A stretch of DNA of 64,000 bases from Bordetella pertussis 18323. Its GTDB lineage: Bacteria; Pseudomonadota; Gammaproteobacteria; Burkholderiales; Burkholderiaceae_B. A program made the position numbers and the translations under genes. Below the pieces are notes generated by a model. It saw nothing but the letters and a program-made list of their open reading frames with translations, searched no databases and was not told where the DNA came from. Each line of letters begins with the position of its first letter. The stretch's first letter is position 1. The DNA is taken from the NCBI RefSeq assembly GCF_000306945.1, contig NC_018518.1:1240001-1304000 (forward strand), read 5' to 3'. Positions 51,988-61,722 of this stretch are shown here, piece after piece.

Positions 51988-53702
51988 TCAGCGCGCCGCC
52001 GGCGTGCCCAGGCTGGCGGCCAGCTCGACCAGGTTGGCGAACTCGGCCTGCAGGCCCAGCGGGTCGGCGCCGCGCGATTGCCGCGCCAGCGCCGCGATGG
52101 CCTGCGGCGCGTAGCCGTCCAGGTACTTGCCGCCGCGCAGCCATTGCGCGAAGGCCGCCGCGGCCGCCGCGCGATTCAGGCGCGCGCTGGCGGCCGGCGC
52201 CGCCGCGTCGGCGGCCACCGGTTGTTCGATCAGGCGGCTGGCGCCGCCTTCGGGCGACTGGTAGCGGATGCGCACATAGGCCAGCTCGTCGCGCGGGCTG
52301 TCCGCGGCGCGGGCCGGCTGCCCGTAACGCAGGGCATCGATGCGCTGCGCTGCGCCCGCCGGCGTGATCTCGTACAGCGCCGTTACGTTGGCGCCGGCGC
52401 CCAGTTCGCCCGCGTCGACCGCGTCATTGTTGAAGTCCTCCCGCGCCAGGGCGCGCTTCTCGTAGCCGATCAGGCGGTACTCGGCCACCCGCGCCGGGTT
52501 GAATTCGACCTGCACCTTGACGTCCTTGGCGATGGTCAGCAGGGTCGCCGACAGCTCGCTGGCAAAGACCTTGCGCGCCTGCAGCAGGCTGTCGATGTAG
52601 TGATAGCTGCCGTCGCCGGCGTTGGCCAGCTGCATGGCCATGGCATCGTTGTAGTTGCCGCTGCCCAGCCCCAGGGTGGTCAGCGCGATGCCGCGCTTGC
52701 GCTGGCTGCCGACATAGTCCTTGAGCTGCGCAAGATCGGTGCGGCCGACGTTGAAGTCGCAGTCGCTGGCCAGCACGATGCGGTTGACGCCATCCTTGAC
52801 CAGGCCCTTGGCGGCCTCGGCGTAGGCCAGCTCCAGGCCGACGCCGCCATTGGTCGAGCCGCTGGCCTGCAGGCCGTCGATGGCCGCCAGGATCTGCGCA
52901 TGGCGATCGCCCGGCGTGGAGGGCAGCACCAGGCCGGCGCTGCCGGCGTAGGCGACGATGGCGACGCGGTCCTGCGCGCGCATCTGCGTCACCAGCTGGC
53001 GCAGGGCCGATTTGAGCAGCGGCAGCTTGGCCCGGTCGGCCATCGAGCCGGAGGTGTCGATCAGCAGCACCAGGTTGACCGCGGGAATATCCTGCGGCGC
53101 CACCCGGTATCCCTGGATGCCGACCAGCAGCAGCTGGCGCTGCGGATTCCAGGGCGCCGGCGCGATCTCGGTCGTGAGGGAAAAGGGGACGGCCGGCGTG
53201 GCGGGGGCCGGGTAGCCGTAGTCGAAGTAATTGATGAATGCTTCGGCGCGCACGGCGTCGGCCGGCGGCAGGCGGCCATCGTTGAGCAGGCGGCGCACAT
53301 TGCTGTACGAGCCGGTATCCACGTCCAGCCCGAAGGTGGAGACCGGCTGCTCCTGTGCCAGCTGGACAGGATTGTCCTGGTAGCCGGCATAATTTTCGCG
53401 ATCTTCCTGGATGACGGGCATGGGCGCCGGCATGATCCGCATGCGCGCCTGGTCGGCATGCAGGCGGGCTGCCGCGTGCGGCGCCGCAGGCAGATAGGTT
53501 TGCGCCGCCAGTTCGCGCTGCGGCGCGCCGGCCGGCTCGCTGCGCGGCGTCGCCGGCACGGCCTGGGGCGTCGGCTGGCCCGGTGCGGCGGCGGGCTGGC
53601 CGGCCGCACCCGCCGAAGGCGGTTCGGTCGGGCTGCAGGCGCTCAGCATGGCCAGGCTGAGCACGGTGCACAGCAGGGGGAGGGGCGTAGGATCGGCGTC
53701 AT
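51988..53702 (-). CDS. von Willebrand factor type A lipoprotein (YfbK-like), possible start frameshift
   Basis: The product of about 570 residues has a lipobox (LSLAMLSACS), a Pro/Ala-rich linker and the YfbK N-terminal region (STFGLDVDTGSYSNVRRLL). The VWA domain carries the metal-binding LLIDTSGSMADRAKLPLLK, and a C-terminal domain of the same family follows. The only ATG giving a good lipoprotein signal (53700-53702, MTPILRP) is one base out of frame with the rest. Adding a single C in the C4-T-C5 run (about 53677-53686) would join them. The in-frame alternative at 53793 gives an implausibly long, charged leader. It precedes the ECF sigma gene. Confidence 0.8.
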
Positions 53703-53828
53703 GGCGTCGGGTCTCGTGGTGGTGGATCGGTACTTGGTTAAACGCACGAGGGGGTCGGAAGGGGTTGATGGGCGAGGACAGAATTGCAAACAAACGTATC
53801 GCGCCTCGCTTGCCGGTAAACTGCCGGC

Positions 53829-55190
53829 ATGGCGAAATCCCGAACCATCTATGTCTGCGCCGAATGCGGCGGCACCAGCCTCAAGTGGCAAGGCAAGTGC
53901 CCGCACTGCTCGGCCTGGAATACCCTGGAAGAAACCGTGGAGTCCGCCGCGCCCTCGGCCGGCGGGCATCGCTACGCGCCCCTGGCGGCAGCCAGCCCGG
54001 TGCGCAGCTTGTCCGAAATCGAAGCGCGCGAGACGCCGCGCCAGCCCACCGGGCTGGACGAGTTCGACCGCGTGCTGGGCGGCGGGCTGGTCGCCGGCGC
54101 GGTGGTGCTGATCGGCGGCGACCCCGGCATCGGCAAGTCCACGCTGCTGCTGCAGGCGCTGGCCTCGCTGTCGGCCACGACCAAGGTGTTGTACGTCACC
54201 GGTGAAGAGTCGGCCGAACAGGTCGCGCTGCGGGCGCGCCGGCTGGGCCTGCAGACCGGCAATGTCGACTTGCTGGCCGAGATCCGGCTCGAGGCGATCC
54301 AGGCGGCCGTGTCCGAACAGAAGCCGACCGTGGCGGTGATCGATTCGATCCAGACGCTCTACAGCGGCGAGCTGACCGCCGCGCCGGGCTCGGTGTCCCA
54401 GGTGCGCGAATGCGCGGCGCAGCTGACGCGGCTGGCCAAGCAGACCGGCATCGCCATCGTGATGATCGGCCACGTCACCAAGGACGGCGCGCTGGCCGGA
54501 CCGCGCGTGCTCGAACACATCGTCGACACGGTGCTGTACTTCGAGGGCGACACGCATTCGTCGTTTCGCCTGGTGCGCGCGTTCAAGAACCGCTTCGGCG
54601 CCGTCAACGAGCTGGGCGTGTTCGCCATGACCGACCGCGGCCTGCGCGGCGTGGCCAATCCGTCCGCGCTGTTTCTCTCGCAGCACCAGCAGCAGGTGGC
54701 CGGTTCCTGCGTGCTGGCGACCCAGGAAGGGACGCGCCCGCTGCTGGTGGAAGTGCAGGCGCTCGTCGATACTTCGCATGCGCCCAATCCGCGCCGCCTG
54801 ACGGTGGGGCTGGAGGGTAATCGCCTGGCCATGCTGCTGGCCGTCATGCACCGCCATGCGGGCGTCTCGACCTACGACCAGGACGTATTCGTCAATGCCG
54901 TGGGCGGGGTGCGCATCACCGAGCCGGCGGCCGACCTGCCGGTACTGCTGGCCATCATGTCATCGCTGCGCGACAAGCCGCTGCCCGCCGGCCTGGTGGC
55001 GTTCGGCGAGATCGGCCTGGCCGGCGAGATCCGGCCCGCGCCGCGCGGCCAGGAGCGCCTGCGCGAAGCGGCCAAGCTGGGGTTCAGCGTTGCGCTGATT
55101 CCCAAGGCCAATGCGCCGCGCCAGCCTATCGAAGGGCTGGAGATATGGGCCGTGGATCGGCTGGACGCCGCCCTGGACAAATTGCGTTGA
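53829..55190 (+). CDS. radA: DNA repair protein RadA
   Basis: The 453-residue RecA-like ATPase helps process recombination intermediates by branch migration. It has an N-terminal zinc finger (Cys10, Cys13, Cys24, Cys27 in YVCAECGGTSLKWQGKCPHCSAW), Walker A GGDPGIGKSTLL and the RadA KNRFG motif in FKNRFGAVNELGVF. A C-terminal Lon-like domain (AVMHRHAGVSTYDQDVFVNAVGGVRI, VAFGEIGLAGEIRP) follows. It is complete and of normal length, and is divergent from the VWA lipoprotein gene. Confidence 0.97.
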   Translation: MAKSRTIYVCAECGGTSLKWQGKCPHCSAWNTLEETVESAAPSAGGHRYAPLAAASPVRSLSEIEARETPRQPTGLDEFDRVLGGGLVAGAVVLIGGDPGIGKSTLLLQALASLSATTKVLYVTGEESAEQVALRARRLGLQTGNVDLLAEIRLEAIQAAVSEQKPTVAVIDSIQTLYSGELTAAPGSVSQVRECAAQLTRLAKQTGIAIVMIGHVTKDGALAGPRVLEHIVDTVLYFEGDTHSSFRLVRAFKNRFGAVNELGVFAMTDRGLRGVANPSALFLSQHQQQVAGSCVLATQEGTRPLLVEVQALVDTSHAPNPRRLTVGLEGNRLAMLLAVMHRHAGVSTYDQDVFVNAVGGVRITEPAADLPVLLAIMSSLRDKPLPAGLVAFGEIGLAGEIRPAPRGQERLREAAKLGFSVALIPKANAPRQPIEGLEIWAVDRLDAALDKLR

Positions 55191-55212
55191 TGGCACGTCC
55201 GGGGAGCCTGTC

Positions 55213-55986
55213 TTGAGTCTGCTGGTAATCGCGGCCTGCCTGGCCAGTGGCGCGCTGATCGGTTTCATGGGTGGCGCGCTGGGCATCGGCGGCGGGCTGA
55301 TCGCCATTCCCGCGCTGGGGCTGCTGCTGGGCATGCCGCAGCAACTGGCCCAGGGCACGGCGCTCATCATGGTGCTGCCGACCATCATGATGGCGGTGCG
55401 CAAGTACCACCAGCATGCGCGCATCGATATGCGCGTGGCCGGCGCCGGCGCGGCGGGCGCCGTGGTGTTCACGTGGGTCGGCGCGCAATTGGCGCTGGGC
55501 ATCGCCTCGCGCACGCTGCGCCTGAGCTTCGCGGTGTTCCTGTTCTTCATCGCGCTGTTCTATGTCTACCAGACCGTGCGCAAGCGCGCCGCTGCCGCGC
55601 CGGCGGCGCCGGCGCGGCCCGCGCCTGTCCTGAGCCCGCCGCGCGCCAGCGTGCTGGGCGTGCTGTGCGGCACGCTGGGCGGGTTCTTCGGCGTGGGCGG
55701 CGCGGTGCTGGCCGTGCCCATCATCACTTCGGTGTTCCGCTTGCCGCAGACGATGGCCCAGGCGCTGGCATTGACGATGGTCATTCCCGGTTCGATGATC
55801 GCCCTCGTCACCTACACCTGGGCCGGACAGGCCGATTGGTGGATAGGCGTGCCACTGGCGGCGGGCAGCCTGGTGTTCGTGCCGGTGGGGGTACGGCTGG
55901 CCTATCGGCTGCCTGAACGCAAGCTGAGAGCCTGCTTTGCCGCCATGCTGTTTGCGACCGTCGCCTTGTTGATCTTCGAGGCCTGA
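55213..55986 (+). CDS. TauE/SafE-family (TSUP) permease
   Basis: The 257-residue membrane protein has about eight hydrophobic segments and the two family repeats (SGALIGFMGGALGIGGGLIAIPAL and LCGTLGGFFGVGGAVLAVPII). TSUP proteins move sulfite, sulfoacetate or other small organosulfur anions. No sulfur gene lies nearby, so the substrate is open. No ATG fits. I use TTG at 55213, which has GGGGAG ahead of it. It starts 22 bases after radA. Confidence 0.85.
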   Translation: MSLLVIAACLASGALIGFMGGALGIGGGLIAIPALGLLLGMPQQLAQGTALIMVLPTIMMAVRKYHQHARIDMRVAGAGAAGAVVFTWVGAQLALGIASRTLRLSFAVFLFFIALFYVYQTVRKRAAAAPAAPARPAPVLSPPRASVLGVLCGTLGGFFGVGGAVLAVPIITSVFRLPQTMAQALALTMVIPGSMIALVTYTWAGQADWWIGVPLAAGSLVFVPVGVRLAYRLPERKLRACFAAMLFATVALLIFEA

Positions 55987-56144
55987 TAGGCGCGGGATCA
56001 TGACGAGCGGTTAGCGACGGAAAAATTTCTTCCGTGCTCCGAACCTTTCACTGGACGCTTGCTCCAACGAATTATAGGTCACGCGGCATTTTGCCGCGCC
56101 TTGTATGTGCGGGCTCCCGCGCCCGAAAGATAGGAGTACACAAC

Positions 56145-56372
56145 ATGACGACTCAGTCCCGTATCGCCGCTTTCTTGTCCACCTCGGCCTTGTGCCTCGG
56201 GCTGGCGGCCGCGCCATCGGCGTATGCCGCGCAGAGCGACGCCCAGTCCGGCGCCAAGAGCAGCGTCAAGGCGCCGTCCGGCGGCAAGCACGCCAAGAGC
56301 GAGAAACACGCCAAGAGCGGCGCGCATCACGGTGCCCACCACGCCAAGACGGGCAGTACCTCCACCAAATAA
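56145..56372 (+). CDS. small secreted His/Lys-rich protein
   Basis: The 75-residue product has a signal peptide (MTTQSRIAAFLSTSALCLGLAAAPSAYA) and a mature part of about 47 residues rich in Lys, His, Ser and Gly (KHAKSEKHAKSGAHHGAHHAKTG). An AGGAG site stands 9 bases before the ATG. No family is recognised. Clustered histidines suggest metal or surface binding, but this is speculation. It stands alone between the permease gene and the converging MATE gene. Confidence 0.75.
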   Translation: MTTQSRIAAFLSTSALCLGLAAAPSAYAAQSDAQSGAKSSVKAPSGGKHAKSEKHAKSGAHHGAHHAKTGSTSTK

Positions 56373-56434
56373 TTTTCATGGACGCCGGTCCATGGCACGG
56401 GGCGCCGCGGGGGCGCCGCGCACCGGCGCCGCAT

Positions 56435-57841
56435 TCAGCCCCGGGCGAGCGCCAGCCGCGCGATCCGGCGGTACCAGTAGTGCAGCAGCACGGCCGACAA
56501 GCCCAGTCCGGCCATCGCCATCAGCCACATCGTGCCGGCGCCGGCCGGCGACCCGGGCATCAGCGCCGTACGTAACGGATCCAGGCCGCCGCGCCCCGGG
56601 CCGAATCCCAGCCACCATCCTCCCAGCAGGCCGACGCCGCCCAGCGCCACGGTTTGCAGCACCAGCGGCATGACGGCGACCTTGTGGGCGCGCAGCAGGT
56701 ACGAGTTGATGCATTGCATCGAGTCGCACAAGTGGAACAGCGGGATGATGGCCAGCAGCGACGCCGCCACCGCGGCGACTTCGAGATCGTCGGTATAGGC
56801 GGCGATGATGAGCGGGCGGCCGACCAGCAGCACGGCGGCGGTAAGCGCCGCGCCCAGCAGGCCCAGCGCCAGGCCGGCCATGCCGGTGCGGTGCGCCAGG
56901 TCGGGGCGGCCCGCGCCGATCGCTTGCGCGGTCAACGCGGCGGTCGCCACCCCCAGCGCCATCGGCATCATGTAGCACAACGCGGCCAGGTTGGACATGA
57001 TCTGGTGTCCGCCGGACACGTACGTGCCTTCGCGCGCTACCAGCAGGGCCATGAACGTGAACGCCGACACCTCGACCAGGTACGAGCCGCCCATCGGCAG
57101 GCCCAGGCGCAGCAGCTCTTTGAGCGCGCGCCAGTCGGGCCGCCCCACGCGCAGGCGGAAGCGGCGGTAATAGCGGTCGTGCGTGATGATCCACAGGCCG
57201 GCAGCCAGGCTCAGCCAGCCCGAGATGGCGGTGGCCAGGCCGGCGCCCACGGCGCCCAGCGCCGGCAGGCCGAACTTGCCGTAGATCAGCACCCAGTTGC
57301 AGAACGCCTTGACGAACACCGCCGCCAGGTTGATGCTCATCACCACCTTGGGACGCGATACCGCCGTGCCCAGGGCGTAGATGGTGCGAAACACCAGCGT
57401 GGCGGGCAAGGCCAGCACGAGGGCGCGCAGGTAGGCCGCCACCCGGTCGCGCACGGCCGGGTCCACGTCGCCGGACAGCGAGAGCCAGGCGTCGGGAAAC
57501 AGCATCAGGATCGCGCCCACCACCGACAGGCCCAGCGCCAGCCATACGCCCTGGCCCCAGGTGCTGCCGACTTCGCGCTGCTGGCCGGCGCCGAAGTGTT
57601 GCGCCAGGATGGGAATGAGGGCGTGCACCACGCCCATCAGGCCGACGAAAACCGTGATGTACACCGACACCGACAGCGACATCGCTGCCAGGTCCTGCGG
57701 GCTGGCGTGGCCGGTCATGGCGGTGTCGAGCACGCCGAAGGAGATGCCGGCCCACTGGCTGATCAGCACCGGCCATGCCTGGCGCGCGATGTCGCGCATG
57801 GTCGCGCCGAACCCGGGCGAGGGGGCGGCGGCAGGCGTCAT
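56435..57841 (-). CDS. MATE-family multidrug exporter
   Basis: The 468-residue protein has about twelve membrane segments and the MATE pattern: AWPVLISQWAGISFGVLDTAMTGHASPQDLAAMSLSVSVYITVFVGLMGVVHALIPILAQHFGAG, then a repeated half with RLGLPMGGSYLVEVSAFTFMALLVAREG. It should export cationic compounds using a sodium or proton gradient. Its ATG at 57841 overlaps the stop of the upstream glycosyltransferase gene by 4 bases, so the two are coupled. Confidence 0.93.
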   Translation of the reverse strand: MTPAAAPSPGFGATMRDIARQAWPVLISQWAGISFGVLDTAMTGHASPQDLAAMSLSVSVYITVFVGLMGVVHALIPILAQHFGAGQQREVGSTWGQGVWLALGLSVVGAILMLFPDAWLSLSGDVDPAVRDRVAAYLRALVLALPATLVFRTIYALGTAVSRPKVVMSINLAAVFVKAFCNWVLIYGKFGLPALGAVGAGLATAISGWLSLAAGLWIITHDRYYRRFRLRVGRPDWRALKELLRLGLPMGGSYLVEVSAFTFMALLVAREGTYVSGGHQIMSNLAALCYMMPMALGVATAALTAQAIGAGRPDLAHRTGMAGLALGLLGAALTAAVLLVGRPLIIAAYTDDLEVAAVAASLLAIIPLFHLCDSMQCINSYLLRAHKVAVMPLVLQTVALGGVGLLGGWWLGFGPGRGGLDPLRTALMPGSPAGAGTMWLMAMAGLGLSAVLLHYWYRRIARLALARG

Positions 57842-59574
57842 CGGGTGGGCGTGACGCGCAGCAGGCGGAAGACTTCGTGCCGGTCGGCGCGGCGGCCGCC
57901 GCGCCACAATTCGGTGGCGCCGTCGCTGTAGGCGGCGGTGCCGTCGCGCAGGCTGCTGTGGGTAGTCTGCTGCAGCACCAGCGTGCATTTGGAATCGTAG
58001 GTGAACGACATGTTGTCGAACACCAGGAACGAGGCGCGCTGCCCGCTGCCCAGACTCAGGCCGCGCATGCACTCGCCCGGCTGGAGGTTGGCCTGCAGCG
58101 CCTCGGCCAGCTGGCCCGATACGGTGCGGTAGCTGCGCGCATAGTCCACCGCGGGCTGCCACAGCAGCACCAGCAGGATCCAGGTGGCGGTCAGGCCGCC
58201 GGCCGACAGCACCGTGCCGCGCCACAGCGCCAGCGGACGGCTGCGCAGGCGCCAGACGACCAGCACGACCCAGGCGGCCGAGATGACCAGCGCCAGCGCG
58301 CTGGCCAGCCAGGAAATGGAGGCTTCGTAGCCCGTGGTCTGGCGGGCGATATTGCGCGAAATCTGCGCCGGCCAGCCGAAATGCAGCGCCACCCAGCCCA
58401 GCCAGGCGGTGGCCGCGGTAAGCGAAAAGCACATCACCGCGAACCAGTCCAGCGTATTGACCACGCCGCGCCGCAGCGTGGGCAGCGAGAAGGCGCCCAG
58501 GATGGCGCAAGGCACCGCCAGCATGGCGTACTCGGCGTCATTGGGCCCGTCCAGGAACAGCAGCATCAGCGCCGCGGTGGCGGCCAGCACCAGCGGCACC
58601 CAGATATGGGGCGCATACAGCCAGGCGCGCCAGCGCCAGATCGCCAGCAGGGCCAGCGGCCAGGTCGGCCACAGGTACCAGGGCAGGTCGCGCAGCGTGC
58701 GGCCGGTGATGCGCAGGTCCGGCCAGTCGTACGAGGCCAGGGTCCAGGTTTTCCAGTTGCGTATCCAGTAGTCGCTGCCCTCGGCCAGGGTGGCGGGCAG
58801 CCACCAGGCCAGCATCAGCGCGGCGGCGATCAAGGCCGCCCACGGCAGCCAGCGTACCCGCTGCCACAGCAGGCTGCGCGGGTAGAACGCCAGCACCGCG
58901 GCCACCATCACCGGCGCGGCGCCGATCCAGCCGCGCGTCAGGAAGGCGCCGGCCACCGCCACCCCCAGGGTGGTGGCGCCCAGGAAAGGGCGATCCAGCG
59001 TGCGGGCCATGGCGTAGAACGCGAGCGCCTGCCAGGCCATGATGGCCGGCACCACCGAGGTTTCGTGCAGGCGCTGCAGGATGCCCACCGTGGCCAGCAG
59101 CAGCAGCAGGGCTGCGTCGGCCAGCATGCGGCCGTAGTCGCGCGCCGCCGGCTCGCCGCCGAAAGGCAGTTTCAGCGGCTGGGCCTCGGCGCGCCGGCCC
59201 AGCAGATAGGTGCCGTACCAGACGCTGACCGTGGCGATGCCGAACCACAGCAGGTTGGGCAGGCGGCCGGCCGTGATATCGCCCAGCCATGGGCCGAACA
59301 GCCACATCGAGGCGCCGCCGACCCAGGTGATCATCGGGCCTTCCTCGGCGTGCGCCAGGTGCCCCACCTGCGGCAGCAGCCAGGTCATGCCGCCTTCGCG
59401 CAGCGCGGTGACCATGGTGGCCAGCCCGACCACGTCGTCGGTCTTCCACGGGTCGCGCATGAACAGGCCCGCCACGATATAGATCAGCGACAGGCCAAGC
59501 AGGACGAGCCGGGGCAGCTTGGCGGTAGCTTGCACCGTCAGCCGGGCCGGAGTAGAGCGCGAAATGGGAGACAC
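57838..59574 (-). CDS. GT-C family membrane glycosyltransferase (ArnT/PMT-like)
   Basis: The 578-residue protein has about a dozen membrane segments and an early luminal loop, LFMRDPWKTDDVVGLATMV, with the acidic residues of GT-C glycosyltransferases. The EGPMITWVGGASMWLFGPWLGDITAGRLPNLLW stretch resembles ArnT. Such enzymes move a sugar from a polyprenyl carrier to lipid A or protein. It is not obviously a lipid A aminoarabinose transferase, and the acceptor is unknown. It is coupled to the MATE gene. Confidence 0.8.
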   Translation of the reverse strand: MSPISRSTPARLTVQATAKLPRLVLLGLSLIYIVAGLFMRDPWKTDDVVGLATMVTALREGGMTWLLPQVGHLAHAEEGPMITWVGGASMWLFGPWLGDITAGRLPNLLWFGIATVSVWYGTYLLGRRAEAQPLKLPFGGEPAARDYGRMLADAALLLLLATVGILQRLHETSVVPAIMAWQALAFYAMARTLDRPFLGATTLGVAVAGAFLTRGWIGAAPVMVAAVLAFYPRSLLWQRVRWLPWAALIAAALMLAWWLPATLAEGSDYWIRNWKTWTLASYDWPDLRITGRTLRDLPWYLWPTWPLALLAIWRWRAWLYAPHIWVPLVLAATAALMLLFLDGPNDAEYAMLAVPCAILGAFSLPTLRRGVVNTLDWFAVMCFSLTAATAWLGWVALHFGWPAQISRNIARQTTGYEASISWLASALALVISAAWVVLVVWRLRSRPLALWRGTVLSAGGLTATWILLVLLWQPAVDYARSYRTVSGQLAEALQANLQPGECMRGLSLGSGQRASFLVFDNMSFTYDSKCTLVLQQTTHSSLRDGTAAYSDGATELWRGGRRADRHEVFRLLRVTPTR

Positions 59575-59632
59575 GGACGTAATGTAACCGACGAGCGTGG
59601 AACCGATGAGGGTTGGCGCGGCATGCCGCGAG

Positions 59633-59660
59633 GAAAAAAAAGCAGCCCGCAGGCTGCTTT
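59633..59660 (-). terminator. Rho-independent terminator after rpmE2
   Basis: On the minus strand a 9-bp stem AAAGCAGCC/GGCTGCTTT with a 4-base loop is followed by a run of T residues. It lies about 30 bases past the rpmE2 stop. Confidence 0.9.
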
Positions 59661-59689
59661 CTGGTGCGCCTCCCGAAGGAGCTTGCCGA

Positions 59690-59956
59690 TCAGGACGCCG
59701 ACTTGACCGTCCCGGCGGTGCGGGCGAAGCGGGCGCGGAATTTTTCCACGCGGCCGGTCTCGACGATACGCGTCTGCGCGCCGGTGTAGAACGGGTGCGA
59801 TTCGGACGTCACGTCGCACTTGAAGAGCGGGTACGTCTTGCCGTCGATTTCGACGGTTTCGCGGGTGTGGATGGTCGAGCGGGTGACGAACTTGTTGCCC
59901 GTCTGAACGTCCATGAACACCACTTCGCGGTATTCGGGGTGAATGCCTTCTTTCAT
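59690..59956 (-). CDS. rpmE2: 50S ribosomal protein L31 type B
   Basis: The 88-residue protein begins [29 protein letters not shown] and has the [11 protein letters not shown] motif near the C-terminus, as in type B L31. It lacks the CxxC pair of the zinc-binding form, having only one cysteine (FKCDV), so it is the zinc-independent type. In many bacteria such copies are repressed by Zur when zinc is plentiful, but no Zur site is evident here. It is a single gene with its own terminator. Confidence 0.96.
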   Translation of the reverse strand: MKEGIHPEYREVVFMDVQTGNKFVTRSTIHTRETVEIDGKTYPLFKCDVTSESHPFYTGAQTRIVETGRVEKFRARFARTAGTVKSAS

Positions 59957-60124
59957 GATAATTTCCCAGGTTAGCGGGTCGCCAGCCAGGCCGGGCAAGC
60001 AGCCCGGCGCACGGCCACGCGTCTTGCGTGGCGGCAACCAGGATGCGCCGTCTGGCAATGTATCCAAAAAACAACCCCGTATTCTAGCACGCATACCTGG
60101 CCCCGATACAAGGCCCGCGTGGCG

Positions 60125-60979
60125 TCAGAGATCCGTCCTCAATTTCCAGATTTCCGGAAACAGCACCACCTCCAGCATCTTGCGCAGGTAAGTGACGCCG
60201 GAGGTGCCGCCGGTGCCGCGCTTGAAGCCGATGATGCGCTCCACCGTGGTCACGTGGCGAAAACGCCACAGGCGGAAGGCGTCTTCCAGGTCGGTCAGCT
60301 TTTCGCCCAGCTGGTATTGGTTCCAGTAGCGCTCGGATTGCCGGTAGACGGTCAGCCAGGCCTGTTCGACCTGGTCGTCGGCCCGGTAGGGCTGGGTCCA
60401 GTCGCGCTGCAGCGCGCCGGCCGGCACGGCCAGGCCGCTGCGGGCCAGGAACCGCAGCGCCTCGTCGTACAGCGAGGGCGCCTCGAAGGCGGCGCGTACC
60501 TGCGCCAGCAGGTCGGCGCGGTGGGCGTGGGGCTGCAGCATCGCGGCGTTCTTGTTGCCCAGCAGGTATTCGATCTGGCGGTACTGATAGCTCTGGAAGC
60601 CGCTGGAGTGCGCGAGGTAGGGGCGCAGGGCCGAGTATTCGGGCGGTGTCATGGTGGCCAGCACATCCCAGGCCGACACCAGTTGCTCCAGGATCTTGCT
60701 GACACGCGCCAGCATCTTGAACGCCGGCTGCAGGCGGTCCTGCTGGATCGCGGCGATCGCCGCGCGCAGTTCGTGCAGCATCAGCTTCATCCACAGCTCG
60801 CTGGTCTGGTGCTGCACGATGAACAGCATTTCGTTGTGCTCGGGCGAGAGCGGGTGCTGGGCGCCCAGGAGTTCGTCCAGGTGCAGGTAGTCGCCATAAC
60901 TCATGTCGCGCGCGAAATCGAGCTGGGCTTTTTCGTCGTGCACGATGGCTTCGGGGCGTTGCGTAGGGGTGGGCTGCAT
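60125..60979 (-). CDS. kynA: tryptophan 2,3-dioxygenase
   Basis: The 284-residue haem enzyme opens the indole ring of L-tryptophan to give N-formylkynurenine. It shows [20 protein letters not shown], the [19 protein letters not shown] stretch, [20 protein letters not shown] and [30 protein letters not shown] (substrate and haem contacts). It follows kynB by 27 bases and should be cotranscribed. kynU, often between them in related bacteria, is not in this window. Confidence 0.97.
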
Positions 60980-61006
60980 GGTGGGTCCTGCTGCGTGAAT
61001 GGCGGG

Positions 61007-61636
61007 TCAGGCCAGTTCGCGCAACACGGCGCGCACCGGACTGGCGTCGGCCTGGACCAGCGCCAGCGGCAGCGCGATCAGTTCGTAATCGCCTTCGTCC
61101 ACGTCGTCCAGGCGGAGGTTCTCGAGTACGCGCATGTCGTGCCGCCGGATGGCGTGATGGCTGTCCAGGGTCTTGCTGGACGCGGGATCTATGCTGGGCG
61201 TGTCGATGCCGATCAGCGTGACGCCGCGTCCGGCCAGCCATTCGATGGTCTGGGGCGCATAGGCGGAGAAATCGTCCACCCACCATTGCAGCGCCGCGTG
61301 GCGCGCCGTGCGCACCAGTACCCGCGGCGGCAGGCCGGCCTGGGCATGCGCCAGGTGCTCGGGCAGGATGAGCGGGCCGCAGCCGATGGCGTGGATGACG
61401 CGACAGGGGCCCAGGAAGGGTTCGAGCGCGACGGCGCCTATGGCGGCCGCGCCATTCTCATAGTGCAGCGGCGCGTCGGCGTGGGCGCCGATGTGGGGCG
61501 ACAGGGTGATCTCGCTGACATTGACCGGGCAATCCGGCGTCAGCGACCATTTCCATTGCTGGCGATATGGCGTGTCGCCCGGGAAAACCGGCGAGTCGGC
61601 AGAAACCGGCGGTGAAATGTCCCACAGGCGCTTCAT
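61007..61636 (-). CDS. kynB: kynurenine formamidase
   Basis: The 209-residue cyclase-family metal hydrolase removes the formyl group from N-formylkynurenine. It has MKRLWDISPPVSADSPVFPGDTPY at the N-terminus and the metal-binding HIGAHADAPLHY motif at about residues 50-61. IGIDTPSIDPASSKTLDSHHAIRRHDMRVLENLRLDDV follows near the end. It is the first gene of the kynB-kynA unit. The start at 61636 gives the normal length. Together the two genes make kynurenine from tryptophan. Confidence 0.95.
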   Translation of the reverse strand: MKRLWDISPPVSADSPVFPGDTPYRQQWKWSLTPDCPVNVSEITLSPHIGAHADAPLHYENGAAAIGAVALEPFLGPCRVIHAIGCGPLILPEHLAHAQAGLPPRVLVRTARHAALQWWVDDFSAYAPQTIEWLAGRGVTLIGIDTPSIDPASSKTLDSHHAIRRHDMRVLENLRLDDVDEGDYELIALPLALVQADASPVRAVLRELA

Positions 61637-61722
61637 GAGAAAAAACGGTTTAGGGTTGAAATGACTGGCTCCTAGTCTAACGAACTGCCCGGAGTTTGGC
61701 GATGCCGGGATGCCGGGTCCCT

